DNA of 64,000 nt from Chrysoporthe austroafricana (lineage: Eukaryota; Ascomycota; Sordariomycetes; Diaporthales; Cryphonectriaceae). Shown piece by piece: positions 42,977-52,562 of the stretch (positions are counted from its first letter, which is position 1; every line of letters begins with the position of its first letter). The translations under genes and the position numbers were made by a program. The stretch covers positions 5,766,001 to 5,830,000 of the forward strand of contig JYIP02000001.1 in NCBI GenBank assembly GCA_001051155.2, read 5' to 3'. The notes under the pieces are model-generated. The model was not told where the DNA came from, ran no database searches, and saw only the letters and a program-made list of their open reading frames with translations.

Positions 42977-45976
42977 TCATGATCGATTTATGGTCAAAGG
43001 TCGGAACGGCTTGCGAAGCTTCTGCAGTGCTGCAGCTCCATCACGAGGAGCTGCCAAGCCCGGAGGCCGCTTAACGCCGCCTTTTGTTTTCTGCATGTCA
43101 ATTGTCGTACTGTGGAGGCTCGGCGCAGGACGCGAAGCTGTAGACTTGGTTACCACATGACCGGAGGTGCCATGATGATCCTCCAGTGTATTGCCACCGG
43201 GTTCAGCTACGCCATTTCGCGTTGAAGGCCTAGGAGGTGAACTAGAGAACTGCACATATTGTCCTGTCGATTCTGACGCCCCTGATTTTGTCGCCGTTGG
43301 CTTGTGCCTCGGGGTCTGGCATGGGCGTATTCTATGATGAGAAAACTTGGGGTCGATCGTAGGAGGTTTCGTTTGGCTCCCATCTGCCTTGCTCAGTCTT
43401 GAAGTATGAGACTCGATGCTGGGACACCGCAAGCCTGAGTGGGAGACTGCTGACCCGCCCGACGTTGCTTTCGCGGATTTGCCCTTGACAAAGCCGAGTA
43501 GTGTGGTTTGTCCTCCTGAAAAAGCCATTTTGCCTTTCGTTGAGGCTTGGCTCACCGGTCCGCTGCCGGTGAGGTCGACAGATCCACGAGCTACTTGTTG
43601 GTGTCCCGCGGTGATGAACCCGAGCTGTGAAACCATTGTGAATGTCGGTTTCTGCTCCATGGTAGTCGAGTACTCCCTTGCCCACATCAGCTCCTCATTG
43701 CCCCGTGTGTTCTCCATTTGACTGGTAAGCCGCGGACGTTTTCTCAGAGGCGCTTCGGATGAGATTTCATCCCATGGTAGGCTGACGCCCCTGTCATTTT
43801 GCTGTGATGTCGGATCTTCGGGAAAAAGATCGTCGTTCGGACTGAAGCCACCGGGCAGACCGTCGTAGATCGTTTGCTGCGTCGGAACCTGGCGTCCAAG
43901 AATCCTCCCGATCATCTCTAGTCGATGGCATTCAAGATCAGGCCCGATCTTGCTGAAGACCTTCGCAACAGGTTCGAGAAAGTCCGACAACTGTACCTCA
44001 GCCTGCCCGCCGTACGAGGTGCTCACCAAAGGGCAGCTAATGTACATTAATGCCTTCGCCCGGGTCATCGCCACGTAGAGAAGCCGACGCTCCTCGTCCG
44101 TGTCTTCGGATCGCATGTGAGGGATGGAGCCATTGTAAACTGCTGGGATGAAAACAACCGGCCACTCGAGACCTTTGGCAGCATGGATGGTGGATATGGT
44201 AACCATCGGCGTTGTTGCTTGGTCTTGGCCTTTATTCTGGGCGTCCGAAGCCAGCGACACGTTAGCCAGGAATCTGGCAAGAACATCGGTGTCTTTGGCC
44301 TGCTCTAGCCCGTCGATTTCGGGCAGCTCGTCGTCCAAGTCAATATTTGCGTCCCTGATGAAGTCGCTTCCAAGAGCCCGAAACTCCTGAACGTTGGCCC
44401 ATCTCTGTTCGCACTCGTCACGGTACGTATCCTGGAGAAATTTCTCGAAAGCAAGTCTCGTCAAGACGTCATCAATGATGTCGACCAAAGTGTAAGGTGA
44501 ATCGCCCGCTGGCTGTCGGATCTTCTTCTGTATATCAATGACTAGGCGGATCAACTCTCCACTGATCTTCTGCTCGACTGTCTTCTTGATATTGGTCTTG
44601 GCCGCTCGATCACCACGACAGTGTCTGACCAGCAAGTTCCAAAGGCTCTGAGATGACCGCTCTGCTTCTTCGAGTAGGGTTTTGATTGTTCCATCTCCAA
44701 TGCCGCGCTTGGGCACATTGATGATCCTTGCTAGGGCGTCATTGTTTTCTGGCTGGTGAATGACCCTGAGGTAATCCAGAACGACCTTGATCTCCGCCCG
44801 TTCGTAGAACTTGAAACCCCCAACCATCCTGTAAGCAATTCCAGCCTTACCAAGGGCTGTCTCGAGATGTCTGGATAGGGAGGCCGATCGCAAGAGGATG
44901 GCCACATCTTCGGGTCCGATCATGCGCCCCGACATCATTTGAATGCGGCGTATTTCCGAGACGATCCACCCGGCCTCGTCGGCTGAAGTCTTCAATCGTC
45001 TCAATGTTGGCCGAGTGCCCTTGTCATGAACCGGTCTGAGCATCTTCTTGTATCTCTTGGCGTCCTGCTGGATGACGCTCAAGGCGGTGTCCAGGATAGC
45101 CTGAGAGGAGCGGTAATTTTCCTCGAGGGAGATCTGATCAGTCCTAGGAAAGTCATCAAAAAGTCGCCGGAGGTTCGCAATTTCCGCTGAACGCCACCCG
45201 TATATACTCTGATCAGGGTCACCGACGATCGTGATCCGGTTCCTTCCTTGAGCAAGAAGACGCATGAGGTCGTACTGAATCCCATTTGTGTCTTGGTACT
45301 CATCGATGAGTACCGCCTCAACGTTGGACACGCAGGCAGGACGCTTCTGAAGGAGCTCCACGCAGCGCACAAGAAGATCATCGTAGTCCAGGAGGTTTGA
45401 TCTCTCAAGGTGATCCTGATACTCTCGATAACAGGTCTCGAACACTTTCGAGCCCTCTGCCGCCTCGCCACTCCGCTGGCGTCTCAACGGGGTGGGCTTC
45501 CACTCCCTGCCTTTTGCCTTCCTCTTGCTGATCCACGCCCGGGCCTGGACAGGATCGATGCTTAGCTGTAGACGCTTGCAGATGCGGCTCATGATGGCCC
45601 TGGAGTCTGAGTCATCAGCAATGCCGAATTTCTGGTCCAGGCCGATATATCTGCCATATGCAGCGAGGTATCGACGGGCGATGCTGTGAAAGGTGCCGAG
45701 GACCAGCCTGCTCGCACGGCCATGACCTAGGGCCTTCCCAATACGCTCGCGCATCTCACGGGCAGCCTTGACGGTGAAGGTTGCGACGACGACGTTCTGG
45801 GGTTGGTAGGCGAGGGCGTCGACGAGCCAAACGACGCGTGAGGTCAGGGTATGGGTCTTGCCGCTGCCAGGGCCGGCCATGATGGCAACGGTCGCAGCTT
45901 CTGAGCAGACCGCCCTGCATTGTGCCTCGTTCAGAGTGTCGAGGATGGCGGAAGAGCCTGCCCGAGATGCAGCCAT
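42977..45976 (-). CDS. Srs2-type UvrD/PcrA superfamily 1 DNA helicase
   Basis: 999 residues, no intron. A 3'-to-5' helicase that strips Rad51 filaments and limits recombination (Srs2 in yeast, MUS-50 in Neurospora). All UvrD motifs are present: Walker A Ala-Gly-Pro-Gly-Ser-Gly-Lys-Thr (34-41), motif Ia region Gly-Thr-Phe-His-Ser, and motif II Asp-Glu-Tyr-Gln-Asp (225-229). Motif III is Gly-Asp-Pro-Asp-Gln-Ser-Ile-Tyr-Gly-Trp-Arg (252-262), motif IV Glu-Glu-Asn-Tyr-Arg-Ser, motif V Thr-Ile-His-Ala-Ala-Lys-Gly-Leu-Glu-Trp, and motif VI Tyr-Val-Ala-Met-Thr-Arg-Ala. The last 300 residues are disordered and carry a PCNA-box-like Gln-Thr-Thr-Leu-Leu-Gly-Phe at 823-829. The single-exon structure and nuclear role fit an Srs2 ortholog better than a bacterial transfer. 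Confidence 0.93.
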   Translation of the reverse strand: MAASRAGSSAILDTLNEAQCRAVCSEAATVAIMAGPGSGKTHTLTSRVVWLVDALAYQPQNVVVATFTVKAAREMRERIGKALGHGRASRLVLGTFHSIARRYLAAYGRYIGLDQKFGIADDSDSRAIMSRICKRLQLSIDPVQARAWISKRKAKGREWKPTPLRRQRSGEAAEGSKVFETCYREYQDHLERSNLLDYDDLLVRCVELLQKRPACVSNVEAVLIDEYQDTNGIQYDLMRLLAQGRNRITIVGDPDQSIYGWRSAEIANLRRLFDDFPRTDQISLEENYRSSQAILDTALSVIQQDAKRYKKMLRPVHDKGTRPTLRRLKTSADEAGWIVSEIRRIQMMSGRMIGPEDVAILLRSASLSRHLETALGKAGIAYRMVGGFKFYERAEIKVVLDYLRVIHQPENNDALARIINVPKRGIGDGTIKTLLEEAERSSQSLWNLLVRHCRGDRAAKTNIKKTVEQKISGELIRLVIDIQKKIRQPAGDSPYTLVDIIDDVLTRLAFEKFLQDTYRDECEQRWANVQEFRALGSDFIRDANIDLDDELPEIDGLEQAKDTDVLARFLANVSLASDAQNKGQDQATTPMVTISTIHAAKGLEWPVVFIPAVYNGSIPHMRSEDTDEERRLLYVAMTRAKALMYISCPLVSTSYGGQAEVQLSDFLEPVAKVFSKIGPDLECHRLEMIGRILGRQVPTQQTIYDGLPGGFSPNDDLFPEDPTSQQNDRGVSLPWDEISSEAPLRKRPRLTSQMENTRGNEELMWAREYSTTMEQKPTFTMVSQLGFITAGHQQVARGSVDLTGSGPVSQASTKGKMAFSGGQTTLLGFVKGKSAKATSGGSAVSHSGLRCPSIESHTSRLSKADGSQTKPPTIDPKFSHHRIRPCQTPRHKPTATKSGASESTGQYVQFSSSPPRPSTRNGVAEPGGNTLEDHHGTSGHVVTKSTASRPAPSLHSTTIDMQKTKGGVKRPPGLAAPRDGAAALQKLRKPFRPLTINRS

Positions 45977-47540
45977 GGCGACCGCGAACTACAGAAGTAA
46001 ACAGACCAGAGGCCCCGAACGAACCAGGCTCCAACAGTGGCGACGAGCAGACAGGTCCGGAGCCAGAGATACTCAGATCATGGCGCGGGCTTGGATCACC
46101 GGGGGCGCTCGAGAAGGGAAGTTCTGAGGTGCATGTCGCGTCACGTCGCGTGTCGAAGCCATATATCCGGGACTGGTATCCAGGGCGTGGGCTCGCGCGA
46201 TCAGCTGCTGCCGCCTGCTTACCTAATCATGCCTTACGGTGGGGGGACTTGGCTGCCGGGCGTATACTATGGTAGTGCCCCCCCCCCAACTGTCCAACTT
46301 CGACTTCCAACTCTGACCAGCTGCACCCGGTAGCATCACGTCTCGTCTGTCGACTGAAAGGACAGTCTAGATGCAGCGAGCGTCTCCCCCCTCCATCGCA
46401 AACAGCTGCACGTCGCTGTGCTGCCGTCCGTGGTTGTTTGTCTGGTTCCAGTAGGGGACATAACCAATCCGGCGGTCCAGCACACACCGGTCACACCTTC
46501 TACCTAGACACCTCAGCAGCCTAATGCAGCGTGTTCCGCGACAACAAGCAGCGGTGTTCCTCATTCGCAGGCCTCGGCCAGGAGGAGCGGACCATCCAGG
46601 CCACTTGGAGTGTGACAGCTCGTCCTGGCGCTTCCAGACCGGGCCAGGCTGCTATGGCTACCTAATAGAGGAATCTACTATGTATGTCACCCCCCTCTCA
46701 ACGAGGGAAGGGCTCCGAGGCCAGAGGAGCCTGTTCGCAACATGAATCGCGAGAGGAGAGGGGAGTCTGCTAGCCCTTGGTGCTATAGCAAGTAATGCGC
46801 GGCGCGGAGGAGGGAGGGTTCACGGACAAACTGTTGCTTCTTGCAGATCACCATCCTGGATGTCTCCTCCACCAGCACAACCTCAACCACGCCCTCGGCC
46901 GTCCAATATCAGCACGGCAGGGAGGCCACCCAATGGGCATCGAAAACTCCGCGGGCTTTTCTGGGCGAGATGCAGCATCTATGGCGGGGAACACACGCCC
47001 GACCAATCAGACAGGCCCCGTCCTGTCTGCTCGGCGCTTAGAGGTGCCTGGCCCCCTGCGCCCTCCATCCAACCACGCTCGCTCGGCTGCACGTCCAACG
47101 TGGGGTCACGATCGCCCGGCCGCATTCGACGAGTGCGATTCGACGACGGGCCTGTCCTGTCCTGCAGCAGCCGCCGTGCTCTGCGCCTTGTGCCTGAGAG
47201 GACAATCCGACAAGTGAGAGCTCGCGTCACCCATTGCGGCCCTGCAAGCCTGTGTCGAGAATCAAAAAGCCGGCATGAGGACTGCGGGCTGAGGGCCAGG
47301 ACTGGCCCATCCCGCTCCCTCACCTCTGCAACACCGCCGTATCAACAGCCGCTATATACCCAGCCGTTGCTCCTCCCCGTCTCCTCGTCCCCTTTTCACG
47401 AGGTCGATCATTCCTGCAACCTTGAGCTGCAATCGATATCACAATGCGTTTCGGCCCATGGTAGCTTGATTCCACTGTCTGGCTGGCCATCGCATCTTGG
47501 ACTTCAAATAGCCGTGGCCCCGACCTCGTCCAACCTCACC
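45977..47540. promoter_or_regulatory. Divergent intergenic region between helicase and membrane-protein genes
   Basis: 1.56 kb between two start codons. A TATATA element lies at 47353-47358. The frame of the membrane-protein gene is open back to 46860, but this part is Arg/Pro-rich with GC-biased composition and looks like untranslated leader, not protein. Confidence 0.45.
47353..47358 (+). promoter_or_regulatory. Candidate TATA box of the membrane-protein gene
   Basis: TATATA, 183 nt before the start codon, followed by a pyrimidine-rich tract typical of fungal transcription starts. Confidence 0.35.
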
Positions 47541-49286
47541 ATGCCCACTGGCCTCTCCCACAAGACGTCAACTTCTTTTCTTCTACTCTCACTCTCTTCA
47601 GTTCTACTCAGAGTCCTGGCTGCCGCGGCGTCACCATCAAGTGAGCACGTCGTGCGGAGGAAATACGATCCTCTTGGTATCGACTGGAACCCAGCTCCAC
47701 CACCAGACGAAGGTCCGCCCGGTGCTGCCGACGCCATCCGGAACCCAGCATACCTGCCAGCAGAGGTCGGCGGCATTGTCGGCTCCTACGCCTTCTCCCT
47801 GGTAGTCGTCGCCCTTCTGCTTCTGGTCTTGTCCAAGAAGCGCCGCGAACGGCTACGAGCTGCAGACGAGATAGACGGGTGGGAGGAGAAGTACTACGTC
47901 CCTGAGTTCCCAAAACCGGAATTGGCAATCCAGTCCCAGAAGGAAGCCCAGTGGGAAGCTCCTCCTCCATTCCAGTTTTCCCACGAGTTGCCAAAGAGTC
48001 CCGATCGCGGGCACGTTCGCAACTTCTCCCTTCCCTCGCCTACCTCTACGGGCTTCCAGATCCCCAACCTCCAGGTCCAGGAACCGTCAGCTACTTCGCC
48101 TTCTTCATACTTCATACCCTCACCCACCTCGACCAGCCGCGGGCAACCTGGCGTAGACCCAGACGTCGACCAGCAGGTAGTACAGAAGGACAGAGCCATG
48201 GCGCAGGCACAGCTGGAGCAGATGTACAAGTACGTGATGGAGCAGGAGGAGGCTAAGGAGGCGGGCGTGGAGTTCCAGGCGCCGGTACTGCCCACCCCTC
48301 CCCAGCCGCGGGACTCCTCGTCAATAGCGTCGTCCAAGAAGGAAAGGAACAAACCCGCAAACCTGAACCTGAGCAGGTCTGAGAAGAAGGAGTCGCGGAC
48401 CTCCTCCATCCTGTCAGCCCTCAAGTCGCCCAGGAAGAAGAAGCAGGCGCAGCAGATGAGCATCTCCTCGCCCATCATGACGCCCATGTCGGGCACGTTC
48501 CCGCGATATGCCGGTGAGGAGATGAACGCCATTCCGCCGCGGCAGTACGCCCCGGCCAGACCGCCGCCAGTCCCCACGGACCAGCTCCCCTTGCGCAACG
48601 GGGCCCACATGGCCCCCTTGACACCGCCGGACGACCTGTCGCCGGGCAGTACACAAAGCATCGACGGGAGGATCGGCGCCATCGCGACAATCAAGGGCAA
48701 GGACAGGGACGCGCAGCGAGGCGAGGACGTCTCAGAGTCAGACGAGGACGAGCACCGTGCCGGAGACAACCCGGCACACTCCCGGCACGTCTCTCTAGCA
48801 ACAACGGAAGCGGACCCCGTGTCTGCCGTCTCTGAGACCTCGCAGTCCGCCCTGATCCGCAACTCCCAGCGGGCCTCCGGGCTGCCCACGTCTCCCAAGC
48901 CCGGCGTGAACCGATTCCCATCGCTGCCCTCCTCCCCGAAGCCGGGCGCTACCTTCTCGCGCCCGAACGCGCCCTCGGCCGTCCGCACCGGCGGCGCCCT
49001 CCCGCTGCGCGCCTACGAGCCCGGGCTCATGTCGCCCAACACTTACGACCGCACGGTCAAACAGACGGTGTTCGAGCGGGCCGGGCCGATGTCGCCGGGT
49101 GGCATGCACACGGCGCGGACGCCGCTGACGGGGAACCCAGTCCCGTACACACCGTACCAGCCGTTCTCACCCGTGATCCCCATTACGCCGAGCCTGGTGA
49201 CCAAGGAGGACCGGAAGAGGATGCGGAGGATGGAGCCGAAGACGCCGACGCTGCAGATGGTGGCGAGCGATGATGAGATATGGTAG
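47541..49286 (+). CDS. Single-pass membrane protein with long disordered cytoplasmic tail
   Basis: 581 residues, one exon. The ATG at 47541 is chosen because it begins a clear signal peptide (residues 1-30: Leu-Leu-Leu-Ser-Leu-Ser-Ser-Val-Leu-Leu). A short extracellular part holds Asp-Pro-Leu-Gly-Ile-Asp and a Pro-rich loop. One membrane segment (about 76-98) ends in Lys-Lys-Arg-Arg-Glu-Arg, fixing the long C-terminus inside. The tail is Ser/Pro-rich with many Ser-Pro and Thr-Pro sites. It ends in a motif-like block (Pro-Val-Pro-Tyr-Thr-Pro-Tyr-Gln-Pro-Phe, then Leu-Val-Thr-Lys-Glu-Asp-Arg-Lys-Arg-Met). The compact C-terminal block suggests a binding or regulatory function. I do not know a named homolog. 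Confidence 0.82.
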   Translation: MPTGLSHKTSTSFLLLSLSSVLLRVLAAAASPSSEHVVRRKYDPLGIDWNPAPPPDEGPPGAADAIRNPAYLPAEVGGIVGSYAFSLVVVALLLLVLSKKRRERLRAADEIDGWEEKYYVPEFPKPELAIQSQKEAQWEAPPPFQFSHELPKSPDRGHVRNFSLPSPTSTGFQIPNLQVQEPSATSPSSYFIPSPTSTSRGQPGVDPDVDQQVVQKDRAMAQAQLEQMYKYVMEQEEAKEAGVEFQAPVLPTPPQPRDSSSIASSKKERNKPANLNLSRSEKKESRTSSILSALKSPRKKKQAQQMSISSPIMTPMSGTFPRYAGEEMNAIPPRQYAPARPPPVPTDQLPLRNGAHMAPLTPPDDLSPGSTQSIDGRIGAIATIKGKDRDAQRGEDVSESDEDEHRAGDNPAHSRHVSLATTEADPVSAVSETSQSALIRNSQRASGLPTSPKPGVNRFPSLPSSPKPGATFSRPNAPSAVRTGGALPLRAYEPGLMSPNTYDRTVKQTVFERAGPMSPGGMHTARTPLTGNPVPYTPYQPFSPVIPITPSLVTKEDRKRMRRMEPKTPTLQMVASDDEIW

Positions 49287-50164
49287 GCAGTGGGCTTCCG
49301 CCTGGTCGGGTTGCGGTTGGGGACCTGTACTCGGGCCGCTACAGCTGGTCATGTTCGCGTGTTGACTTTCGGAATTGTTTTCTCGACGGACGTTTGGGGT
49401 TTTGATTCGCTTGGCTTCTTATCATATCATCACGATCGCCGAGGGCCAGAACGGTGCCGTCATGCCGGATGCCTCGTGGCTTCGAGGACATGGCGAGCAG
49501 TGCTCAGGAGATAGACATGTGTATTTCAAGACGCACCCTGGCTGAGCCGCCGCGGCGGATGGGCCTGTTTCTCAATGTTTACTAATCGTGCTTTATCAAT
49601 ATGAGCATCAGACTTACACTTCTCCCGCCCGGGGGCGCGTTATGCATCATCGGTGAAGTAGACATCTTTAAGGTTCAACGGTCAAAATCGCCAGGTAGGG
49701 GAGCACCAAGCATCCGAGCACGTGCCCAAGCACCAAGGCGCGGGACCGGCCAATCACACCCGAGTCAGACAAGCAGCAACATGCGTGATAAGCTACGATT
49801 TGATCTCCCTCTCCCCGCCTCCACCACGCACCTACTCAACTCGGGTGACGGTTCTTCTGCGGTTGCTCAGCGAGATGAAACGATTCACAGTCTGAGGCCA
49901 GGCCAGATTTGTCCCGCGAGATTGGGGTGCGGGGGGTGCGGCACTTGATCCCACACCCGCTGGCAACGCGTGAGAGATTGCCTATTGTCCCTTTGAAGCA
50001 TCGTCTCATCTACTGCCTGTTTCTGCTTAATGAGAGGTGCTCACGCTAAGTATAATGCTACTGTGCTGTGGACAGGGCTCCGATGCGATTGACCTCGGGT
50101 GGTTGATTGGCTGGCCAAGAGATCGAAATGACCGCCGGGAAGTTGCTATGCACCTCCCCGGGCC

Positions 50165-50195
50165 CGATCTCTGATCTCTGATCTCTGATCTCTGT
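50165..50195. repeat. Four-copy ATCTCTG microsatellite
   Basis: The 7-base unit ATCTCTG is repeated about four times in a row. Confidence 0.85.
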
Positions 50196-50356
50196 TCCTT
50201 GAGAGAAAAGTGTCGAAAATGAGAAGAGACTCGAGGGCATGGCCATGTTGCGGTGGCTTTCAGGAATGGCCCGCCGACGGCCCGCTGCATTTGCACCTAA
50301 GGACTGACACGAGCCGTATGCATGTTAGCAAAAGTAGCGTGCGTGGCACGGCAGCA

Positions 50357-50389
50357 GCGAGGCAAGGCAAGGCGAGGCGAGGCGAGGCA
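50357..50389. repeat. AGGCA/AGGCG pentanucleotide repeat
   Basis: About six copies of a 5-base unit, AGGCA then AGGCG. Confidence 0.8.
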
Positions 50390-51652
50390 TGGGACGGCCT
50401 GGCGCGACGGCAGTAATAGATTGGGCATATACCAGAGGTCATGCGAGATGAGCCTCATCGACGCAGGCACCGGGAGGGGAGGGTACCTGTCGCGGTAAAG
50501 ATGCCTGACGAAGGTTGAGCAGAGAGCTTGGGTAATAATGAACGGGGAGGCCAGGCACCAATCCGTCCGCCCATCCGCCTGCCACTCCACCCACGCCACC
50601 GCATGGGGAGGTCGGGGCTGGCAGGGGGTTTGGCGCCGGTAGGAGTCAATCCAGTTTGAGTTGAGGGAGGCTGTCGAGTTGATTTTTAGCGAGGGCCTGA
50701 ATCGAGACTCGGAGACAGGCTATCGAGGGGCTAGCGACAGGGCACGGATCCTGGCACGATAGGGGACATCCCTGTCCTCCGTCGTGCCGAATTCGAGTCC
50801 CGATGTGGGCGGTCCACAAAGAGGACGGTCCCGAAGGCTGACAGCAGCGTGTCTTGGGGCCCTCAGTTCAGCTGCAGGAGTGCTGGGTAGGATGGATGGG
50901 CATCCGACGGCGTCCCATCGCAAGCCCCAGGTTCCAGACGTGGTGTTTTCTTTTGGGGGGGAGGGGGGCAATCCAATCTGAGCCTGGTGCTGGAACCTAG
51001 ATCCGGACCTCGGCTGTGATGAAGGCCTGGAGCCCCCTTCCGCCCTGTGGCCCTCCGTCGCCACGGTCGGCACATCCTGGTGGGAAGGGAAGGAAATCAG
51101 GCCCGTCGAGGTGGGCTGTGGGCTCTGAGATATCGCAGGCGGGAGGCGGGCTAGGAGGCAGGAGGGCCCTGAGCGAGCTGCTGGGAGGGCGGCAATGCCT
51201 ACTGGGCTACAAGGCCATCGCCCCCAGCCAGCCACAAGGGGATCTGGATCACCCCTACAGATGTCGGATGGTGGGGCCAGCTAGGGCCCCCCGCCTGTCC
51301 AGTCAGAGGCCCTCTGCCAGGACAGGCAGGGCCAGGCGGGCAGGGAAGGCCTGTCGCTTAATGCTGCCCTCTGGGCGTTCGGCAGCCTCCGCCTGAGGGA
51401 GGCCCCTCGGGAGAGGGGGTCCCCCCAGCCAAGCGAGCCCAGGCAGAAAACGTCAGTGTCATTTCTGAGGTTGTCTTCCCGCTCGGGTGGTGTGATCAAC
51501 TTCTGCTCTCTTTTCTTTCTCGTACGATCCACCTGCCCATGCTCCCTTGCTGTCCTTGTCTCAAACCAACCGGCCGACCGACCAGACCACTCGACCAGAG
51601 GCATACCAGGCCACGATCCCACTCACTGCGCTGCACCGCACGCACGCCACGG

Positions 51653-51675
51653 CACAGCACAGCACAGCACACACA
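51653..51675. repeat. CACAG pentanucleotide repeat
   Basis: CACAG units followed by CACACACA; another 5-base array (CCCGT then ACCGT units) lies at 51723-51752. Confidence 0.75.
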
Positions 51676-52562
51676 CGCTCAGGGCCCAGGCTCACCGTCG
51701 AATGAAACGTCTCACCGTCTGACCCGTCCCGTCCCGTACCGTACCGTACCCTCCCACCTCTTGCCGGCTCGAGCACCGTAATCGGCCGTCGAGCGACAGA
51801 GACACTCGTCGACATCGCCGCCACGCACAGCTCGGCTGCGTGGACGTCGATGAGACTGGCTGACATAAGCCGTTCATGAGAGAGCGCCCTGACGAGCCCT
51901 CTTGCGCTGCACCAGCATAGCACCGCAGGCGCGCCCTCTCCCGCGCCCCGAGCAGAGGCCCTCCTCCGGCTGGACATCTCGTCTGCTTGCTCCAGGAGCC
52001 GGCTCACCTCGCACGCAGGCCTGGGCTTCCTCTCAGGCCCCCTCGACCACGACGGCACCGGGCAGCGGCTCAGAACCCAAGACCCGAGCCGGATACCGCC
52101 CTGAGCTGTCTGTCCTGGACGTGGTGCCCCGAAGTGCGCGACTGGGCTGAGCCCGGCTTGTGGTTTTTTTTTTTTTTCCCCTTCTTTTTTGCGCCGGGCC
52201 CACGCGCGGGCTGTCGGACTGCACCGCAGGCTTCAGGGGGTCCCCAAGGTGGCGACAAGGTGGTATGCTGCTCGGCATATTGCGTCTTGAGCCTCACCAT
52301 CTGCTGCTGCAGTCTAGATCGATCCTCTTCTGCTCGGCCTGAGACCTGTGGGCTGCCCTGCCCGTCGGGAACGTTCCGGACTGGGACCGCATCAGTTTCC
52401 CTCAGCTCGGGTCCCTGCTCCGTCCTGACCACCCGGCCCATCGCCTCTATCGCTTAGGGCTGTCACGCGTTCATGTCGAACCACTCGTGCATAAACGGGA
52501 CCGTCTAACCAGCACCTCCGCACCGCCCGTCAGGGCCTGCCGCCCCTCCGTTTCTAGCAAAA

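Larger units (their letters stand above)
49287..52562. promoter_or_regulatory. Long upstream region of the SREBP gene with short repeats
   Basis: 3.3 kb without a supported gene. It contains several short tandem repeats (50165-50195, 50357-50389, 51653-51675, 51723-51752) and a T tract near 52163-52177. The last kilobase before the SREBP start is C-rich with several short upstream open frames, consistent with a long 5' leader. Confidence 0.5.

Noticed and set aside
46860..47540. In-frame upstream extension of the membrane-protein ORF (227 codons)
   Set aside because: It is Arg/Pro-rich with no conserved pattern and would bury the clear signal peptide starting at 47541; treated as leader.
50720..51235. 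171-codon minus-strand ORF upstream of SREBP
   Set aside because: GC-driven open frame with overlapping ORFs on the other strand and no protein-like pattern.
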